Notes under the pieces: generated by a model
Databases searched by the model: none
What the model was told of the DNA's origin: nothing
The model's input: the letters and a program-made list of their open reading frames with translations, nothing else
From: Lentzea kentuckyensis
GTDB taxonomy: Bacteria; Actinomycetota; Actinomycetes; Mycobacteriales; Pseudonocardiaceae
DNA: 64,000 nucleotides
Direction: 5' to 3'
Assembly: GCF_002150765.1 (NCBI RefSeq)
Contig: NZ_MUYM01000046.1
Location: forward strand, 1-64,000
Translations under genes and position numbers: made by a program
Shown: piece after piece, positions 1 to 8,836 of the stretch
Layout of the letters: every line of letters begins with the position of its first letter
How positions within the stretch are numbered: the first letter of the stretch is position 1

Positions 1-17
1 AACTTCCGGCAGCCTGC

Positions 18-1721
18 TTAGAGATCTCCGGCGTACGGCAGACGGGACATCTCGTCCGAGGTCATCCACTCGCGCAGGCGGTGGGTGGCCCGGACGTCGT
101 CCTCGTTGTACTCCAGCAACCGCTGCCGCTGTTCGACGTCCAACGCGTCACCGTTGAGCCCCACCGCTGCCCGGTACCAGCGCATGGAGTTCTCGCCGCC
201 GGCCTCCGGGTCGCGCCACGAGAAGCCCGCGACCGGGGCGATGATCTTCAGGCCCTTGCCGTGCGCGCAGAGGAACTGCTCGCGGACGATCCCGAACAGG
301 TCGACCCACGAGTCCGAGTTGATGAACTCCTTGACCTGCGCCACCGTCGGGATGCCGGGCTTGCCGGCGAACCGTTCCGCCGACGCCAGCAGCCAGCGGT
401 TCTCGGCCAGCTCGTTGTAGCAGTAGGCGCGGAACGACAGCCCGCGTGCCTTGGCGCGCAGGCGAATGCCCGTGAGCCAGGTCCAGAACTCGGCGAACGA
501 GCGGGCCTCGTCGTCGCACGGCAGCGCGTCCCACGTGACGAACGCGCGGTAGCCGTGCGATTCGTCGATGTCCTTTCCGGACAGCAGACAGCCCCACATG
601 TACGCGCCGAGATCGCCGAAGCTCTCCATGTCGACGTCGACCTCGACGTCCGCGCGCGGCACGCTCATCTCGGGCACCCGGCGCACCAGCGTCAGATCGC
701 GCAGCCACGCCCGTGCGAGCACCACGGCGTCGCCGAACGGCATGCCCACCAACTGGATCGGGCCCTCGGACGCCGGGTCCAGCGCGGCCAGTTCATCCAC
801 AGTGGACAGGCCGGCCTTGCGCAGCGCCACCGCGTCCTCGCCGCGCACGACGAGGCTGACGTCCCTGCCCTGCTTGAGATCGCTGTCGCAGGTCGGCCAC
901 CACGGGCACGTCTTGCAGTCGACGATCCGCGACGGCCGGGCCAGCGGGTCCTGCTGGTTCGCCGCGGCCAGCGCCACCGCCAGCCGGTCGCTGAACCGGG
1001 CGTCGTACTCGGCCAGCGCGTTGCGGCCGCCGGGCCACGTCGGTGCCTCCAGGTCGTGCCACAGCACGACATCGGCGTCCATGCCGATCACACCACCGGT
1101 CGCACGCCCGTTCCGCGCGTAGCCGGCGGCCTGCAGCTGCCGTTGCGCGTGGGCGAGCCGCAGCTGGTCGCGCGGCTGCGGCCGGACCTTGCGGTGCGGG
1201 TCGGTGCGGCTGCCGTCGGGCAACGGCAGCGTCAACGGGCTGGTGCGGGCGCCCTGACCGGGATCGGTGATCTTGTGCCGGACCACGAGCACCGGCACGT
1301 ACCCGGTGGAGTCCTTGACCAGCAGGTCGATCCCACCGCGCCGGCCACCGCGCGGGTCACGCGGCAGTGCGGCGCCCCAGATGTACGGCGCGCCCATCTC
1401 CATCGCGGCGAGCGTCACGCGTTCGCGGTCAGCAGTGCGCACGTCCGGTCCGCTCGGCACCTCGAAGAGATTCGAGCCGACGATTCTGCCGAGCGCGTCC
1501 GCCACCGCGCGCCGGTGGTTCGTCGCGTCCGCTTTACGTTGTTCCGAAGCCGGATCCGGCGCCGCCTTGGGAGCGTCGCGCATCTCCGGATCGTTTTCGA
1601 GGTGCACCCGCCGCCGACAACGAGTGACCACGCCGGCGTCTAGCTGCACCTGGGAAGTCACTGGTGCAGCGTATGTCGCGCGTCGAGCCGATGTGTCGGC
1701 AACCTGGGCAGTAAGTTTCAT
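18..1721 (-). CDS. TM0106-type RecB-like nuclease
   Basis: Predicted 567-residue nuclease of the TM0106 RecB-like family. An N-terminal segment around C35 (VVTRCRRRVHLEND) and a later cysteine cluster (CKTCPWWPTC, near residue 270) look like the iron-sulfur-type cysteines of this family. A C-terminal acidic motif (VEVDVDMESF, near residue 355) resembles the first motif of DEDD 3'-5' exonucleases. An upstream start at 1928 is open but would overlap the divergent gene at 1744; I chose the ATG at 1721 because it clears that gene and begins just before the conserved domain. Likely role is DNA end processing; the partner is unknown. Family assignment is good, biological role is inference. Confidence 0.8.
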   Translation of the reverse strand: MKLTAQVADTSARRATYAAPVTSQVQLDAGVVTRCRRRVHLENDPEMRDAPKAAPDPASEQRKADATNHRRAVADALGRIVGSNLFEVPSGPDVRTADRERVTLAAMEMGAPYIWGAALPRDPRGGRRGGIDLLVKDSTGYVPVLVVRHKITDPGQGARTSPLTLPLPDGSRTDPHRKVRPQPRDQLRLAHAQRQLQAAGYARNGRATGGVIGMDADVVLWHDLEAPTWPGGRNALAEYDARFSDRLAVALAAANQQDPLARPSRIVDCKTCPWWPTCDSDLKQGRDVSLVVRGEDAVALRKAGLSTVDELAALDPASEGPIQLVGMPFGDAVVLARAWLRDLTLVRRVPEMSVPRADVEVDVDMESFGDLGAYMWGCLLSGKDIDESHGYRAFVTWDALPCDDEARSFAEFWTWLTGIRLRAKARGLSFRAYCYNELAENRWLLASAERFAGKPGIPTVAQVKEFINSDSWVDLFGIVREQFLCAHGKGLKIIAPVAGFSWRDPEAGGENSMRWYRAAVGLNGDALDVEQRQRLLEYNEDDVRATHRLREWMTSDEMSRLPYAGDL

Positions 1722-1743
1722 CTGACGGAGGAGGTGTACCCGA

Positions 1744-2178
1744 ATGGCGCGCAAAGCGAAGGCCGGCTTCACGCCCAGCAGGGCCAAGAACCTGGTCGGT
1801 GTCGCGAAGGTGGTGGCGCCCGCGCTCATTCCGGTGCTGGCCCCGGTGATCGCTCGCGGAGCTGGGCTTTTGAGCGAGCAGTACGACCGGTACCGGGCGC
1901 GGCGGCTCGGCATCGACGTCGCGGACATCGGGAAGTACTCCGGCTACGGCGCCCGGTTGCACGCGCGGATTGTCGGCTTTTCGGAGTCGTTGGAGGCATT
2001 GCGGGCTTCGGATTCCAATTGGGTTTCGAAGACCGAGGCGCGACTGGCTCAACTCCTCGCGGCGGTGCGCGCCGCCGAACGCATGCCGACGGCCCGGCGC
2101 AAAGCAGCGCACCGGGCCGTCAGTACCGATCTGGAGATGCTGGAGCAGGAACTGCTCAGGCGCCTGAACGTGCGCTGA
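1744..2178 (+). CDS. DUF6474-like conserved actinobacterial protein
   Basis: A 144-residue basic protein starting MARKAKAGFTPSRAKN, with a short hydrophobic stretch (about residues 20-42) followed by a helical arginine-rich region. It resembles the DUF6474 proteins of Pseudonocardiales, whose function is not known. A purine-rich ribosome site (ggaggagg) sits just before the ATG. It is divergent from the RecB-like nuclease and its 3' end overlaps the convergent BCCT transporter gene by 23 bases. No signal peptide or catalytic motif is visible. Confidence 0.7.
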   Translation: MARKAKAGFTPSRAKNLVGVAKVVAPALIPVLAPVIARGAGLLSEQYDRYRARRLGIDVADIGKYSGYGARLHARIVGFSESLEALRASDSNWVSKTEARLAQLLAAVRAAERMPTARRKAAHRAVSTDLEMLEQELLRRLNVR

Positions 2179-3805
2179 CGTTCGGGGTCTTCCCCGTCAC
2201 CTCGGCCACGGCCTTGACCGCCGCCTCCTCGACCACCTGCCCCGGGTCGAGGTGCGCGGTGACCTCCTCCATGACCTCGGCGACCCGTTCCTCGCGCCTG
2301 ATCATCGGGTCGGAGCGCAGGTCCTTCGCCAGCGAGACGCACAGACCGACCATCACGACCATGAACGGCAGGGCCGCGATGATGGTCAGGTTCTGCAGAC
2401 CTGTCAGCGCGTTCGATCCGCCGACCAGCAACATCACCGCGGCGACGGCACCGGTCAGCACGCCCCAGAAGATCACCACCGGTTTCTTCGGCTGGATCGA
2501 GCCCTGCTGCGAGAGCGTTCCCATCACGATCGACGCGGCGTCGGCGCCGGACACGAAGAAGATCGCCACCAGCACCATCACCACCACACCGGCGATCGTC
2601 GCGAGCGGGAACTGGTCGAGCAGCGAGAAGAGCTGCGACTCCGGGGTGGACTGACCGGCGAGATCGACGCCGGCGCGTTGCTCGAAGATCGCCGTCCCGC
2701 CCAGGATCGCGAACCACACCAGCGACACCGCGGACGGCACCAGGATCACGCCTGCCACGAACTGCTTGATCGTGCGACCGCGGGAGATCCGCGCGATGAA
2801 CATGCCGACGAACGGCGTCCACGAGATCCACCACGCCCAGTAGAAGATCGTCCACCCGGACAGCCACGTCTCCGTCGCGTCACCGCCGGAAGCAGCCGTC
2901 CGGCCGGCCATGTTCGCGAGCTCGCGGAAGTAGTCGCCCAGCGCGGTCGGCAGCAGGTTCAGGATGAAGACCGTCGGACCGACCACGAACAGGAACAGCG
3001 CCAGCACCACGGCCAGCACCATGTTGATGTTCGACAGCCACTGGATGCCCTTCGCGACACCCGAGACCGCGGACGCGACGAACGCCACGGTCAGCACCGC
3101 GATGATCGCGACCAGGACACCCTTGCCGACGTCACCGGCCCAGCCGGCCGCCTCCAGGCCGGACCCGATCTGCAGCGCGCCCAGTCCCAGCGACGCCGCC
3201 GAGCCGAACAGGGTCGCGAAGATCGCCATCACGTCGATCGCGCGGCCCCAGCCGGACGACGCCCGGCGACCCAGCAGCGGCGCGAACGCGGAGCTGATCA
3301 GCGAGGACCGGCCGCGGCGGAAGCTGCTGTAGGCGATGGCGATGCCGACGATGGCGTAGATCGCCCACGGGTGCAGCGTCCAGTGGAAGAGCGTGGTGGC
3401 CATCGCGGTCTCGAGCGGGTCGCCCTCGGTACCGGGCGGCGGCTTCACGAAGTGGCTCAGCGGCTCGTTGACGCCGTAGAACATCAGCCCGATGCCCATG
3501 CCCGCGCTGAACATCATCGCGACCCACGAGACCGTCTTGAACTCGGGTTTCTCGTCGTCGCGACCGAGCGGGATCTTGCCGTAGCGGCTGAACGCGAGCC
3601 AGAGGGCGAAGACCACGAACCCGGAGGCCGAGATCACAAAAGCCCAGCCCAGATGCTGGATGATCCAGCCGAGCGCCGACTTCGAGAAAGTCGCCAGACT
3701 GGCTGTGCCGACGATTCCCCAGGCCACGAACGCAAGCGTCAGACCAGCGGCAACGCCGAACACGACCCGGTCGGTACGGCCCGGCTGGTCGCATTGGTTG
3801 TGCAT
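2156..3805 (-). CDS. BCCT family betaine/choline-type transporter
   Basis: A 549-residue membrane protein with about twelve hydrophobic segments. The tryptophan-rich signature of BCCT carriers is present (FYWAWWISWTPFVGMFIARI), as is the glycine-rich GMGIGLMFYGVNEPL stretch of the first half. BCCT carriers import quaternary ammonium compatible solutes such as glycine betaine or choline using sodium or proton gradients; the substrate here cannot be fixed by eye. The start at 3805 (MHNQCDQPGRTDRVV) removes an unlikely upstream extension that overlaps the divergent gene at 3864. A charged cytoplasmic C-terminal tail with a VTAHLDPGQVVEE stretch may be regulatory. Confidence 0.9.
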   Translation of the reverse strand: MHNQCDQPGRTDRVVFGVAAGLTLAFVAWGIVGTASLATFSKSALGWIIQHLGWAFVISASGFVVFALWLAFSRYGKIPLGRDDEKPEFKTVSWVAMMFSAGMGIGLMFYGVNEPLSHFVKPPPGTEGDPLETAMATTLFHWTLHPWAIYAIVGIAIAYSSFRRGRSSLISSAFAPLLGRRASSGWGRAIDVMAIFATLFGSAASLGLGALQIGSGLEAAGWAGDVGKGVLVAIIAVLTVAFVASAVSGVAKGIQWLSNINMVLAVVLALFLFVVGPTVFILNLLPTALGDYFRELANMAGRTAASGGDATETWLSGWTIFYWAWWISWTPFVGMFIARISRGRTIKQFVAGVILVPSAVSLVWFAILGGTAIFEQRAGVDLAGQSTPESQLFSLLDQFPLATIAGVVVMVLVAIFFVSGADAASIVMGTLSQQGSIQPKKPVVIFWGVLTGAVAAVMLLVGGSNALTGLQNLTIIAALPFMVVMVGLCVSLAKDLRSDPMIRREERVAEVMEEVTAHLDPGQVVEEAAVKAVAEVTGKTPNVSARSGA

Positions 3806-3863
3806 GCGGCCGTAGTTACCCACTCGTAGACCCGGGCAAACTCCTCCGATTACCCTCACCGAC

Positions 3864-4379
3864 GTGAGCACACGGTCGAGTGAGTTGCGCATCCTGCGTG
3901 GTGCCGCACTCGCGCTGACGTCTGCCGCGCTCACGATCACCGCCCACGGGCTGGGCGGCGGCGAGATCTCCGAGTTCATCCACGCGTTGCCGTTGGTGGT
4001 GCTGATCGCGTTCGCGGCAGCGTCACTCGCCGACAAGCGCACCGGGCGGCTCTCGGTCATCGCCGGGCTCGGCACGGCCCAGCTCGCTCAGCACCTGCTG
4101 CTGACCTGGGTCAACCACGAGCACACGAACACGCTCACCGGGCAGATGTTCGTGGCGCACCTCGTCGCCGCGACGCTGACCGGCCTGCTCCTGTTCCACG
4201 CCGAGAACGCCCTGTTCAGGCTCTTCGCCGCCGTCACCCGCCTGATCCCCCGCAGGCTCACGCCGCTACCGGTCACGACGCCGGTGCGGACGTTCACCAG
4301 CACGCCTTACGTCCGCAACGCGCACCACACGGATCTGAGACGTGCGAACGGGCTGCGCGCCCCTCCTTGCGGTTCCTGA
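3864..4379 (+). CDS. Small integral membrane protein upstream of the copper operon
   Basis: A 171-residue protein with a GTG start and about four hydrophobic helices between residues 10 and 125, then a basic soluble tail. Several histidines lie at helix ends (AQHLLL, WVNHEHTN). I do not recognise a named family, but its position 48 bases before a YcnI/CopC/CopD operon on the same strand suggests it belongs to the copper set. Divergent from the BCCT gene with a 58-base gap that must hold both promoters. The metal link is inference from context only. Confidence 0.65.
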   Translation: MSTRSSELRILRGAALALTSAALTITAHGLGGGEISEFIHALPLVVLIAFAAASLADKRTGRLSVIAGLGTAQLAQHLLLTWVNHEHTNTLTGQMFVAHLVAATLTGLLLFHAENALFRLFAAVTRLIPRRLTPLPVTTPVRTFTSTPYVRNAHHTDLRRANGLRAPPCGS

Positions 4380-4426
4380 TCACCCAAAACCACCAAACCC
4401 CTTTGGCAATCAGGAGCCACAACTTC

Positions 4427-5161
4427 ATGTCGACAAATCGATTTGGCGTGCGCACGCTCGCCGTCCTCGCCGTTGCCGGATTCGCCGTGCTCGGCACCCC
4501 GGCGATCGCATCGGCGCACGTCAGCGCCCAGCCGTCCGAGTTCACCCAGGGCGGCCGCGCGACGTTCGCGTTCCGCGTGCCGAACGAGCGGGACAACGCC
4601 GGCACCACCAAGATCGAGGTGACGCTGCCGCAGGACACGCCGCTCACCTCGGTGCGCACGAAGCCGCTCGCCGGCTGGAAGGCCGAGGCCGTCAAGGGCA
4701 AGCTCGACAAGCCCGTGACGATCGCCGGCAAGGAGATCACCGAGGCGTTCAAGACGATCACCTGGACCGCCGATCCCGGTGTGAAGATCGGGATCAACGA
4801 GTACCAGGAGTTCTTCGTCGCGCTCGGCACCCTGCCGGAGGGCAAGGACAAGCTGGAGCTCCCGACCAAGCAGACCTACGAGAACGGCGAGGTCGTGGAC
4901 TGGTCGCAGTCGACCGGCGCCGACGGCAAGGAGCCGGAGCACCCGGCGCCCGCGCTGAAGCTCGCCGCGAAGAAGGCCGGCGAGGACGCCCACGGCGGCC
5001 ACGCCACGACGCCCGCCGCCGGCAGCGCCGAAACCCACGAGGCATCGGCAGCCGGTTCCGACAAGACCGCCCGCTACCTCGGTGGCGCCGGTCTGGCCGT
5101 CGGTGCGCTCGGCCTGGGCTTCGGCGTCGGCGCGATCCTGCGTTCGCGGCGCAAGGCATGA
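4427..5161 (+). CDS. ycnI: YcnI-like (DUF1775) copper-associated surface protein
   Basis: A 244-residue exported protein. Residues 1-30 form a signal peptide cleaved after ASA, so the mature protein would begin with H31 (HVSAQPSEF), the histidine brace-like N terminus known to bind copper in YcnI. The DUF1775 domain spans about 31-165, followed by a His/Ala-rich linker (GEDAHGGHATT) and a C-terminal membrane helix with a basic RSRRKA end. The ATG at 4427 is chosen for its caggag ribosome site and because it starts the signal peptide. Its stop overlaps the copC start (ATGA), indicating translational coupling. Confidence 0.88.
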   Translation: MSTNRFGVRTLAVLAVAGFAVLGTPAIASAHVSAQPSEFTQGGRATFAFRVPNERDNAGTTKIEVTLPQDTPLTSVRTKPLAGWKAEAVKGKLDKPVTIAGKEITEAFKTITWTADPGVKIGINEYQEFFVALGTLPEGKDKLELPTKQTYENGEVVDWSQSTGADGKEPEHPAPALKLAAKKAGEDAHGGHATTPAAGSAETHEASAAGSDKTARYLGGAGLAVGALGLGFGVGAILRSRRKA

Positions 5162-5685
5162 AGCGCGCACTCATCGCGTGCCTGATCGCTGGTGCGGCCG
5201 TGCTCGTCACGGCCGCCCCCGCGGCGGCGCACAACGCGCTGATCAGCAGTGACCCGAAGGACAAGACCTCACTGGACGCCGGTCCGTCGTCGGTCACGCT
5301 GACGTTCGACCAGGACGTGCAGGGCGGCCAGGGCATCAACACGATCTCGGTCGTCGACGCCAACGGCGGTCACTACGAGGTCGCGGGCGACCCGACGATC
5401 AAGGACAACGCGGTCTCGACGAAGGTCGACGCACTGGGCAAGGCCGGGCAGTACAAGATCGGCTACCGCATCCTGTCCGCGGACGGCCACCCCGTGTCCG
5501 GTGAGCTGACGTTCACGCTCACGAAGGACGGCACGGGCACTCCTCGCCAGGTCGCGACCAACGACACCCCCGACAGCGGTTCGAGCGACGGCCTGCCCAT
5601 CTGGGTGTGGATCGTCGGCGCCGTGGTGCTGCTCGGCGGCGGCGTGTTCGTCGCCCTGCGCGGCGGCGGGGGCGCGAAGGCATGA
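5158..5685 (+). CDS. copC: CopC domain copper-binding protein
   Basis: A 175-residue protein with a signal peptide ending at AAA and mature N terminus H25 (HNALISSDP), the copper(II) ligand of CopC proteins. The conserved YRILSADGHPVSGELTF strand carries the second histidine ligand. A C-terminal membrane helix (about residues 145-168) anchors the domain outside the membrane. It overlaps ycnI by ATGA at its start and copD by ATGA at its end. Known role of the family: extracytoplasmic copper handling, delivering copper to CopD. Confidence 0.92.
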   Translation: MKRALIACLIAGAAVLVTAAPAAAHNALISSDPKDKTSLDAGPSSVTLTFDQDVQGGQGINTISVVDANGGHYEVAGDPTIKDNAVSTKVDALGKAGQYKIGYRILSADGHPVSGELTFTLTKDGTGTPRQVATNDTPDSGSSDGLPIWVWIVGAVVLLGGGVFVALRGGGGAKA

Positions 5686-6701
5686 GCGACGTCCGGACCG
5701 CCGCCTCCACCCACTACCGCGTGCTCGCCGGGCTCGTCCTCGGCGCACTCGCGGGCATCGCGCTCGGCCTCGTGCTGGCCCCACCTGTCGTGGTCGCCGG
5801 GGTCGTCGACGCCGGGGCGGCGGTCCGGTACGGCCTGCCGGTCACCAGGGTGCTGCTGGACGTCTCGGCGACGATCGTCGTCGGGTTGTCGATCCTGCCG
5901 AAACTGCTCGGCTTCGACCGTCCGACGCACACCGAACCCGTCATGCGGATCGCCCGGCCGGCCGCGGTCATCGCCGCGGCCGTCTGGGTGGTCACGGCGC
6001 TCACGGCCATCGTCCTGCAGGCCGCCGAGCTGCGGCCGGGCAGCAACGTCAGCATCGCCAACGCGATCGACTACATCGGCACAGTCGGTGCCGGCAAGGG
6101 CCTGCTGTTCAGCGCGGCCTGCGCGTTCATCTACCTGATCATCGGTGTGATGGCCGTGCGCGGCGGCGAGTCCGTACCCGCTGAGCTGCGGATTCTCATC
6201 TCGATGTTCGGGCTGCTGCCGATCCCGGTCACCGGGCACGCGTCCAACTGGAAGTACCACGACTACTCGATGGTCTCCATGGAGCTGCACGTGCTGGGCG
6301 CGGCCGCGTGGACCGGCGGGCTCGGCGTGTTGATGGCACTGGTCGCCCACCGCAAGGGGCTGCTCGCCGTCGCGCTGCCGAAGTTCTCCAGGATCGCGAC
6401 CATCAGCCTGATCGTGGTCGCGGTGACCGGCCTGTTCAACGGCCTGCTGGAGCTGATCCTCAACCCGGTCGTCCCGTTCCCGCAGTCGCTGTTCACGACC
6501 GGGTACGGGTTGTTGTTCCTCGGCAAGGCCGTGTGCGCCGGGCTGATCGCGGTGCTCGGCGCGCACATCCGGTGGCGGTTGCTGCCGAAGATCTCCCAGC
6601 ACAAGGTCACCGCGATCGTGCAGTGGGCGGTGCTGGAGGTGACCATCATGGGCGTCGCGTTCGGCCTCGCGGTCGTACTCAGCCGCGCACCCGTCAGCTG
6701 A
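5682..6701 (+). CDS. copD: CopD family copper transport membrane protein
   Basis: A 339-residue membrane protein with about eight hydrophobic helices, beginning MSDVRTAASTHYRVLAG. A histidine-bearing loop (TGHASNWKYHDYSM) matches the conserved region of CopD, which is thought to move copper inward after hand-over from CopC. The start is fixed by the four-base overlap with copC. The 3' end overlaps the convergent LysR gene by 8 bases. Together with ycnI and copC it forms one translationally coupled copper acquisition or handling operon. Confidence 0.9.
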   Translation: MSDVRTAASTHYRVLAGLVLGALAGIALGLVLAPPVVVAGVVDAGAAVRYGLPVTRVLLDVSATIVVGLSILPKLLGFDRPTHTEPVMRIARPAAVIAAAVWVVTALTAIVLQAAELRPGSNVSIANAIDYIGTVGAGKGLLFSAACAFIYLIIGVMAVRGGESVPAELRILISMFGLLPIPVTGHASNWKYHDYSMVSMELHVLGAAAWTGGLGVLMALVAHRKGLLAVALPKFSRIATISLIVVAVTGLFNGLLELILNPVVPFPQSLFTTGYGLLFLGKAVCAGLIAVLGAHIRWRLLPKISQHKVTAIVQWAVLEVTIMGVAFGLAVVLSRAPVS

Positions 6702-7521
6702 ACCCCGTCGCCACGCGAACCAGGTCGGCAACAGCGCGCGACCTGCTGTGCGGTGGCCACGCGATCACCGTCGTCACCTTTGGCGCGTCCACGACCGGCA
6801 CCGCCACCAGTCCTTCGCCCAGGCCAGCTCGGACGACCTCCGGCATGACCGCGACAGCCCGGCCGAGCGCGATCATCTGGAACAGCTGCGTCAGGTTGTG
6901 CACCTCGACGCCGGGGCCGTCCAGGTAGGTGCCGTCGGGCTCCGGCCAGCGCGCGAGCTCCGGCAGGTCGATGACGTCGGCCATCCGCAACCGTGCCGCG
7001 CCGGCCAGCGGATGAGAGCTAGCGAGGATCGCGAACTGGCTCTCGGTGCGCAGGACCTCGACGTCGAGGTCGGCGGTCGAGTCGAACGGTTCGTGCAGGA
7101 TCGCCACGTCGGCCCGGCCGTCGAACAGCGGTTGCCGGGTGTGGGCCTCGCACAGCAGCAGGTCGACGGCGACCGCACCGGGTTCGGCGGCGTAGGCGTC
7201 GAGCAGCTTCGCCAGCAGTTCGCTGGAACCACCGGCCTTGGCGGCCAGCACCAGGGACGGCCGGTCGACGGTCCGGGTGCGCCTCTCGGCCGCGGCGACC
7301 GCCCCGAGGATCGCCCGTCCCTCAGCCAGCAGCACCGCACCCGCGTCGGTGAGCGAGACCTTGCGACTGGTGCGGGTCAGCAGCGCGACGCCGAGCCGGT
7401 GTTCGAGCTGGGCGATGGTCCGCGACAACGGTGGCTGGGCGATGCCGAGGCGGTCGGCAGCGCGGCCGAAGTGCAGTTCTTCCGCGACCGCGACGAAATA
7501 CCGGAGCTCTCGGGTCTCCAC
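6694..7521 (-). CDS. LysR family transcriptional regulator
   Basis: A 275-residue regulator. The N-terminal winged helix-turn-helix (METRELRYFVAVAEELHFGR, then AADRLGIAQPPLSRTIAQLE) is classic LysR; the remainder is a periplasmic-binding-protein-like effector domain. The GTG at 7521 places the usual ELRYF start at residue 4. Divergent from the short-chain dehydrogenase at 7609 with an 88-base gap, the standard arrangement in which a LysR protein controls its neighbour; the shared gap should hold a T-N11-A operator. The effector is unknown. Confidence 0.9.
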   Translation of the reverse strand: METRELRYFVAVAEELHFGRAADRLGIAQPPLSRTIAQLEHRLGVALLTRTSRKVSLTDAGAVLLAEGRAILGAVAAAERRTRTVDRPSLVLAAKAGGSSELLAKLLDAYAAEPGAVAVDLLLCEAHTRQPLFDGRADVAILHEPFDSTADLDVEVLRTESQFAILASSHPLAGAARLRMADVIDLPELARWPEPDGTYLDGPGVEVHNLTQLFQMIALGRAVAVMPEVVRAGLGEGLVAVPVVDAPKVTTVIAWPPHSRSRAVADLVRVATGFS

Positions 7522-7608
7522 CCGACCACCGTATCGATATCCGCCGGGTATCGGTGCCAGACCGAAGTGATGTTGGTTCCGGCCACGCCGCCGACCACGA
7601 TCAACTGC

Positions 7609-8319
7609 ATGAGCGAACAGACGATTGCGCTGGTCACCGGCGCGAACAAGGGCATCGGCTACGAGATCGCGGCCGGTCTCGGGATGACTGTCGGGGTCGG
7701 GGCGAGAGATGCCCGGCGTGGCGAGGAGGCTGCGGCGAAACTGCGGGCGAACGGCGTCGACGCGTTCGCCGTGCCGTTGGACGTGACCGACGACGAGAGC
7801 GTCAAGGCGGCAGCGGCGCTGTTCGAGGAACGGTTCGGCCGCCTCGACGTGCTGGTCAACAACGCGGCAATCGCCGGAGCCTGGCCCTCCGCGCCGTCCA
7901 CCGCCACACCGGAAAACCTGCGGGAGGTGCTGGAGACCAACGTGGTCGGCGTCGTCCGGGTCACCAACGCGATGCTGCCGCTGCTGGCCCGTTCCGCACG
8001 ACCGCGGATCGTCAACCAGTCGAGCCACCTCGCGTCACTGACACTGCAGACCACGCCAGAAGTGGAGTTCGGCGAGGTCAACGGGACCTACACGCCGTCG
8101 AAGACGTTCCTGAACGCGCTCACCGTCCAGTACGCCAAGGAGCTCACGAACATCAAGGTCAACGCGGCCTGTCCCGGCTACGTGGCGACCGATCTCAACG
8201 GCTTCCAGGGCAGGGACACACCCGCGGAGGGAGCCAGGATCGCGATCAAGCTGGCCACCCTGCCCGACGACGGGCCGACCGGAGGGCTGTTCGACCACAG
8301 CGGACCGGTGCCCTGGTGA
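7609..8319 (+). CDS. Short-chain dehydrogenase/reductase
   Basis: A 236-residue SDR with the cofactor motif TGANKGIG at residues 10-17, the NNAA motif, and the catalytic Y161/K165 pair (YTPSK) preceded by a serine (NQSSH). Classical SDRs reduce or oxidise carbonyl/alcohol groups with NAD(P)H. The segment after the cofactor loop (EIAAGLGMTVGVGARD) looks about three residues shorter than usual between helix B and strand 2. Divergent from the LysR regulator, its probable controller. Start chosen at the ATG matching the usual SDR N terminus. Substrate unknown. Confidence 0.88.
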   Translation: MSEQTIALVTGANKGIGYEIAAGLGMTVGVGARDARRGEEAAAKLRANGVDAFAVPLDVTDDESVKAAAALFEERFGRLDVLVNNAAIAGAWPSAPSTATPENLREVLETNVVGVVRVTNAMLPLLARSARPRIVNQSSHLASLTLQTTPEVEFGEVNGTYTPSKTFLNALTVQYAKELTNIKVNAACPGYVATDLNGFQGRDTPAEGARIAIKLATLPDDGPTGGLFDHSGPVPW

Positions 8320-8320
8320 T

Positions 8321-8336
8321 TGTTCAACGTGAAACA
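8321..8336. promoter_or_regulatory. Degenerate parS-like palindrome
   Basis: The 16 bases tgttcaacgtgaaaca match the parS consensus tgtttcacgtgaaaca at 14 positions. It lies immediately after the stop of the SDR gene, about 46 kb from parAB. Outlying, imperfect parS sites are common in actinomycetes, but two mismatches in the left half make this a weak call. Confidence 0.35.
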
Positions 8337-8401
8337 TCCGCGCGATCCGAGCCGCACTCGGCGAGTGGTCCGATCGGCGCGACGAGCTGCGCACGAACGG
8401 A

Positions 8402-8683
8402 CTAGTCGGTGATCAGTCGAGCCGAAGATTCTTCACGCATGCGCGCCAGCCGGTTCATCGTCCGCTGACCGCGACGATCGAGCTCACGGCTGTCGATCCA
8501 GCCGTTCGCGTAGTAGCGGTAGTCCTGCGCCAGCGCCACCAGCTCCGCGAGGTAGTCGGCTGACCTGCGCCGACGCTCCTCGTCGAACCCCGCCAGCAGT
8601 GGCAGCTGGGTGTCCACCACCTCGTCGAGCAACTGCGCGGACCGCAGCGCTCTCTTGGAACGCCACCTCCGAGTAAGGCTCAC
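8402..8683 (-). CDS. Small helical hypothetical protein
   Basis: A 93-residue Arg/Glu-rich, largely helical protein (DEERRRRSADYLAELVALAQDYRYYANGW is represented at residues 35-65). I chose the GTG at 8683 because a gaggtg ribosome site precedes it by 7 bases; an ATG at 8824 would add 47 low-complexity residues. No signal peptide or known motif. It lies downstream of the XRE-TPR regulator on the same strand, 153 bases beyond that gene's end. Function unknown. Confidence 0.5.
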   Translation of the reverse strand: MSLTRRWRSKRALRSAQLLDEVVDTQLPLLAGFDEERRRRSADYLAELVALAQDYRYYANGWIDSRELDRRGQRTMNRLARMREESSARLITD

Positions 8684-8836
8684 GCGCCGCACCTCGTCCT
8701 TCGCCCCGACCTGCCGCACCTTAGGCGTGGATTTCTCGCCCGTCGATGCTGCATTCGTGTGCGAAGGTCCTGGCGTTACCGGTTCGTGTCCCACACCATC
8801 CAATCGTGGTGCTATGGGGCCCAAACGAGATGCTGG

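Noticed and set aside
5463..6731. 422-residue frame antisense to copC/copD
   Set aside because: Shadow frame with Asp/Arg/His-rich sequence and no ribosome site.
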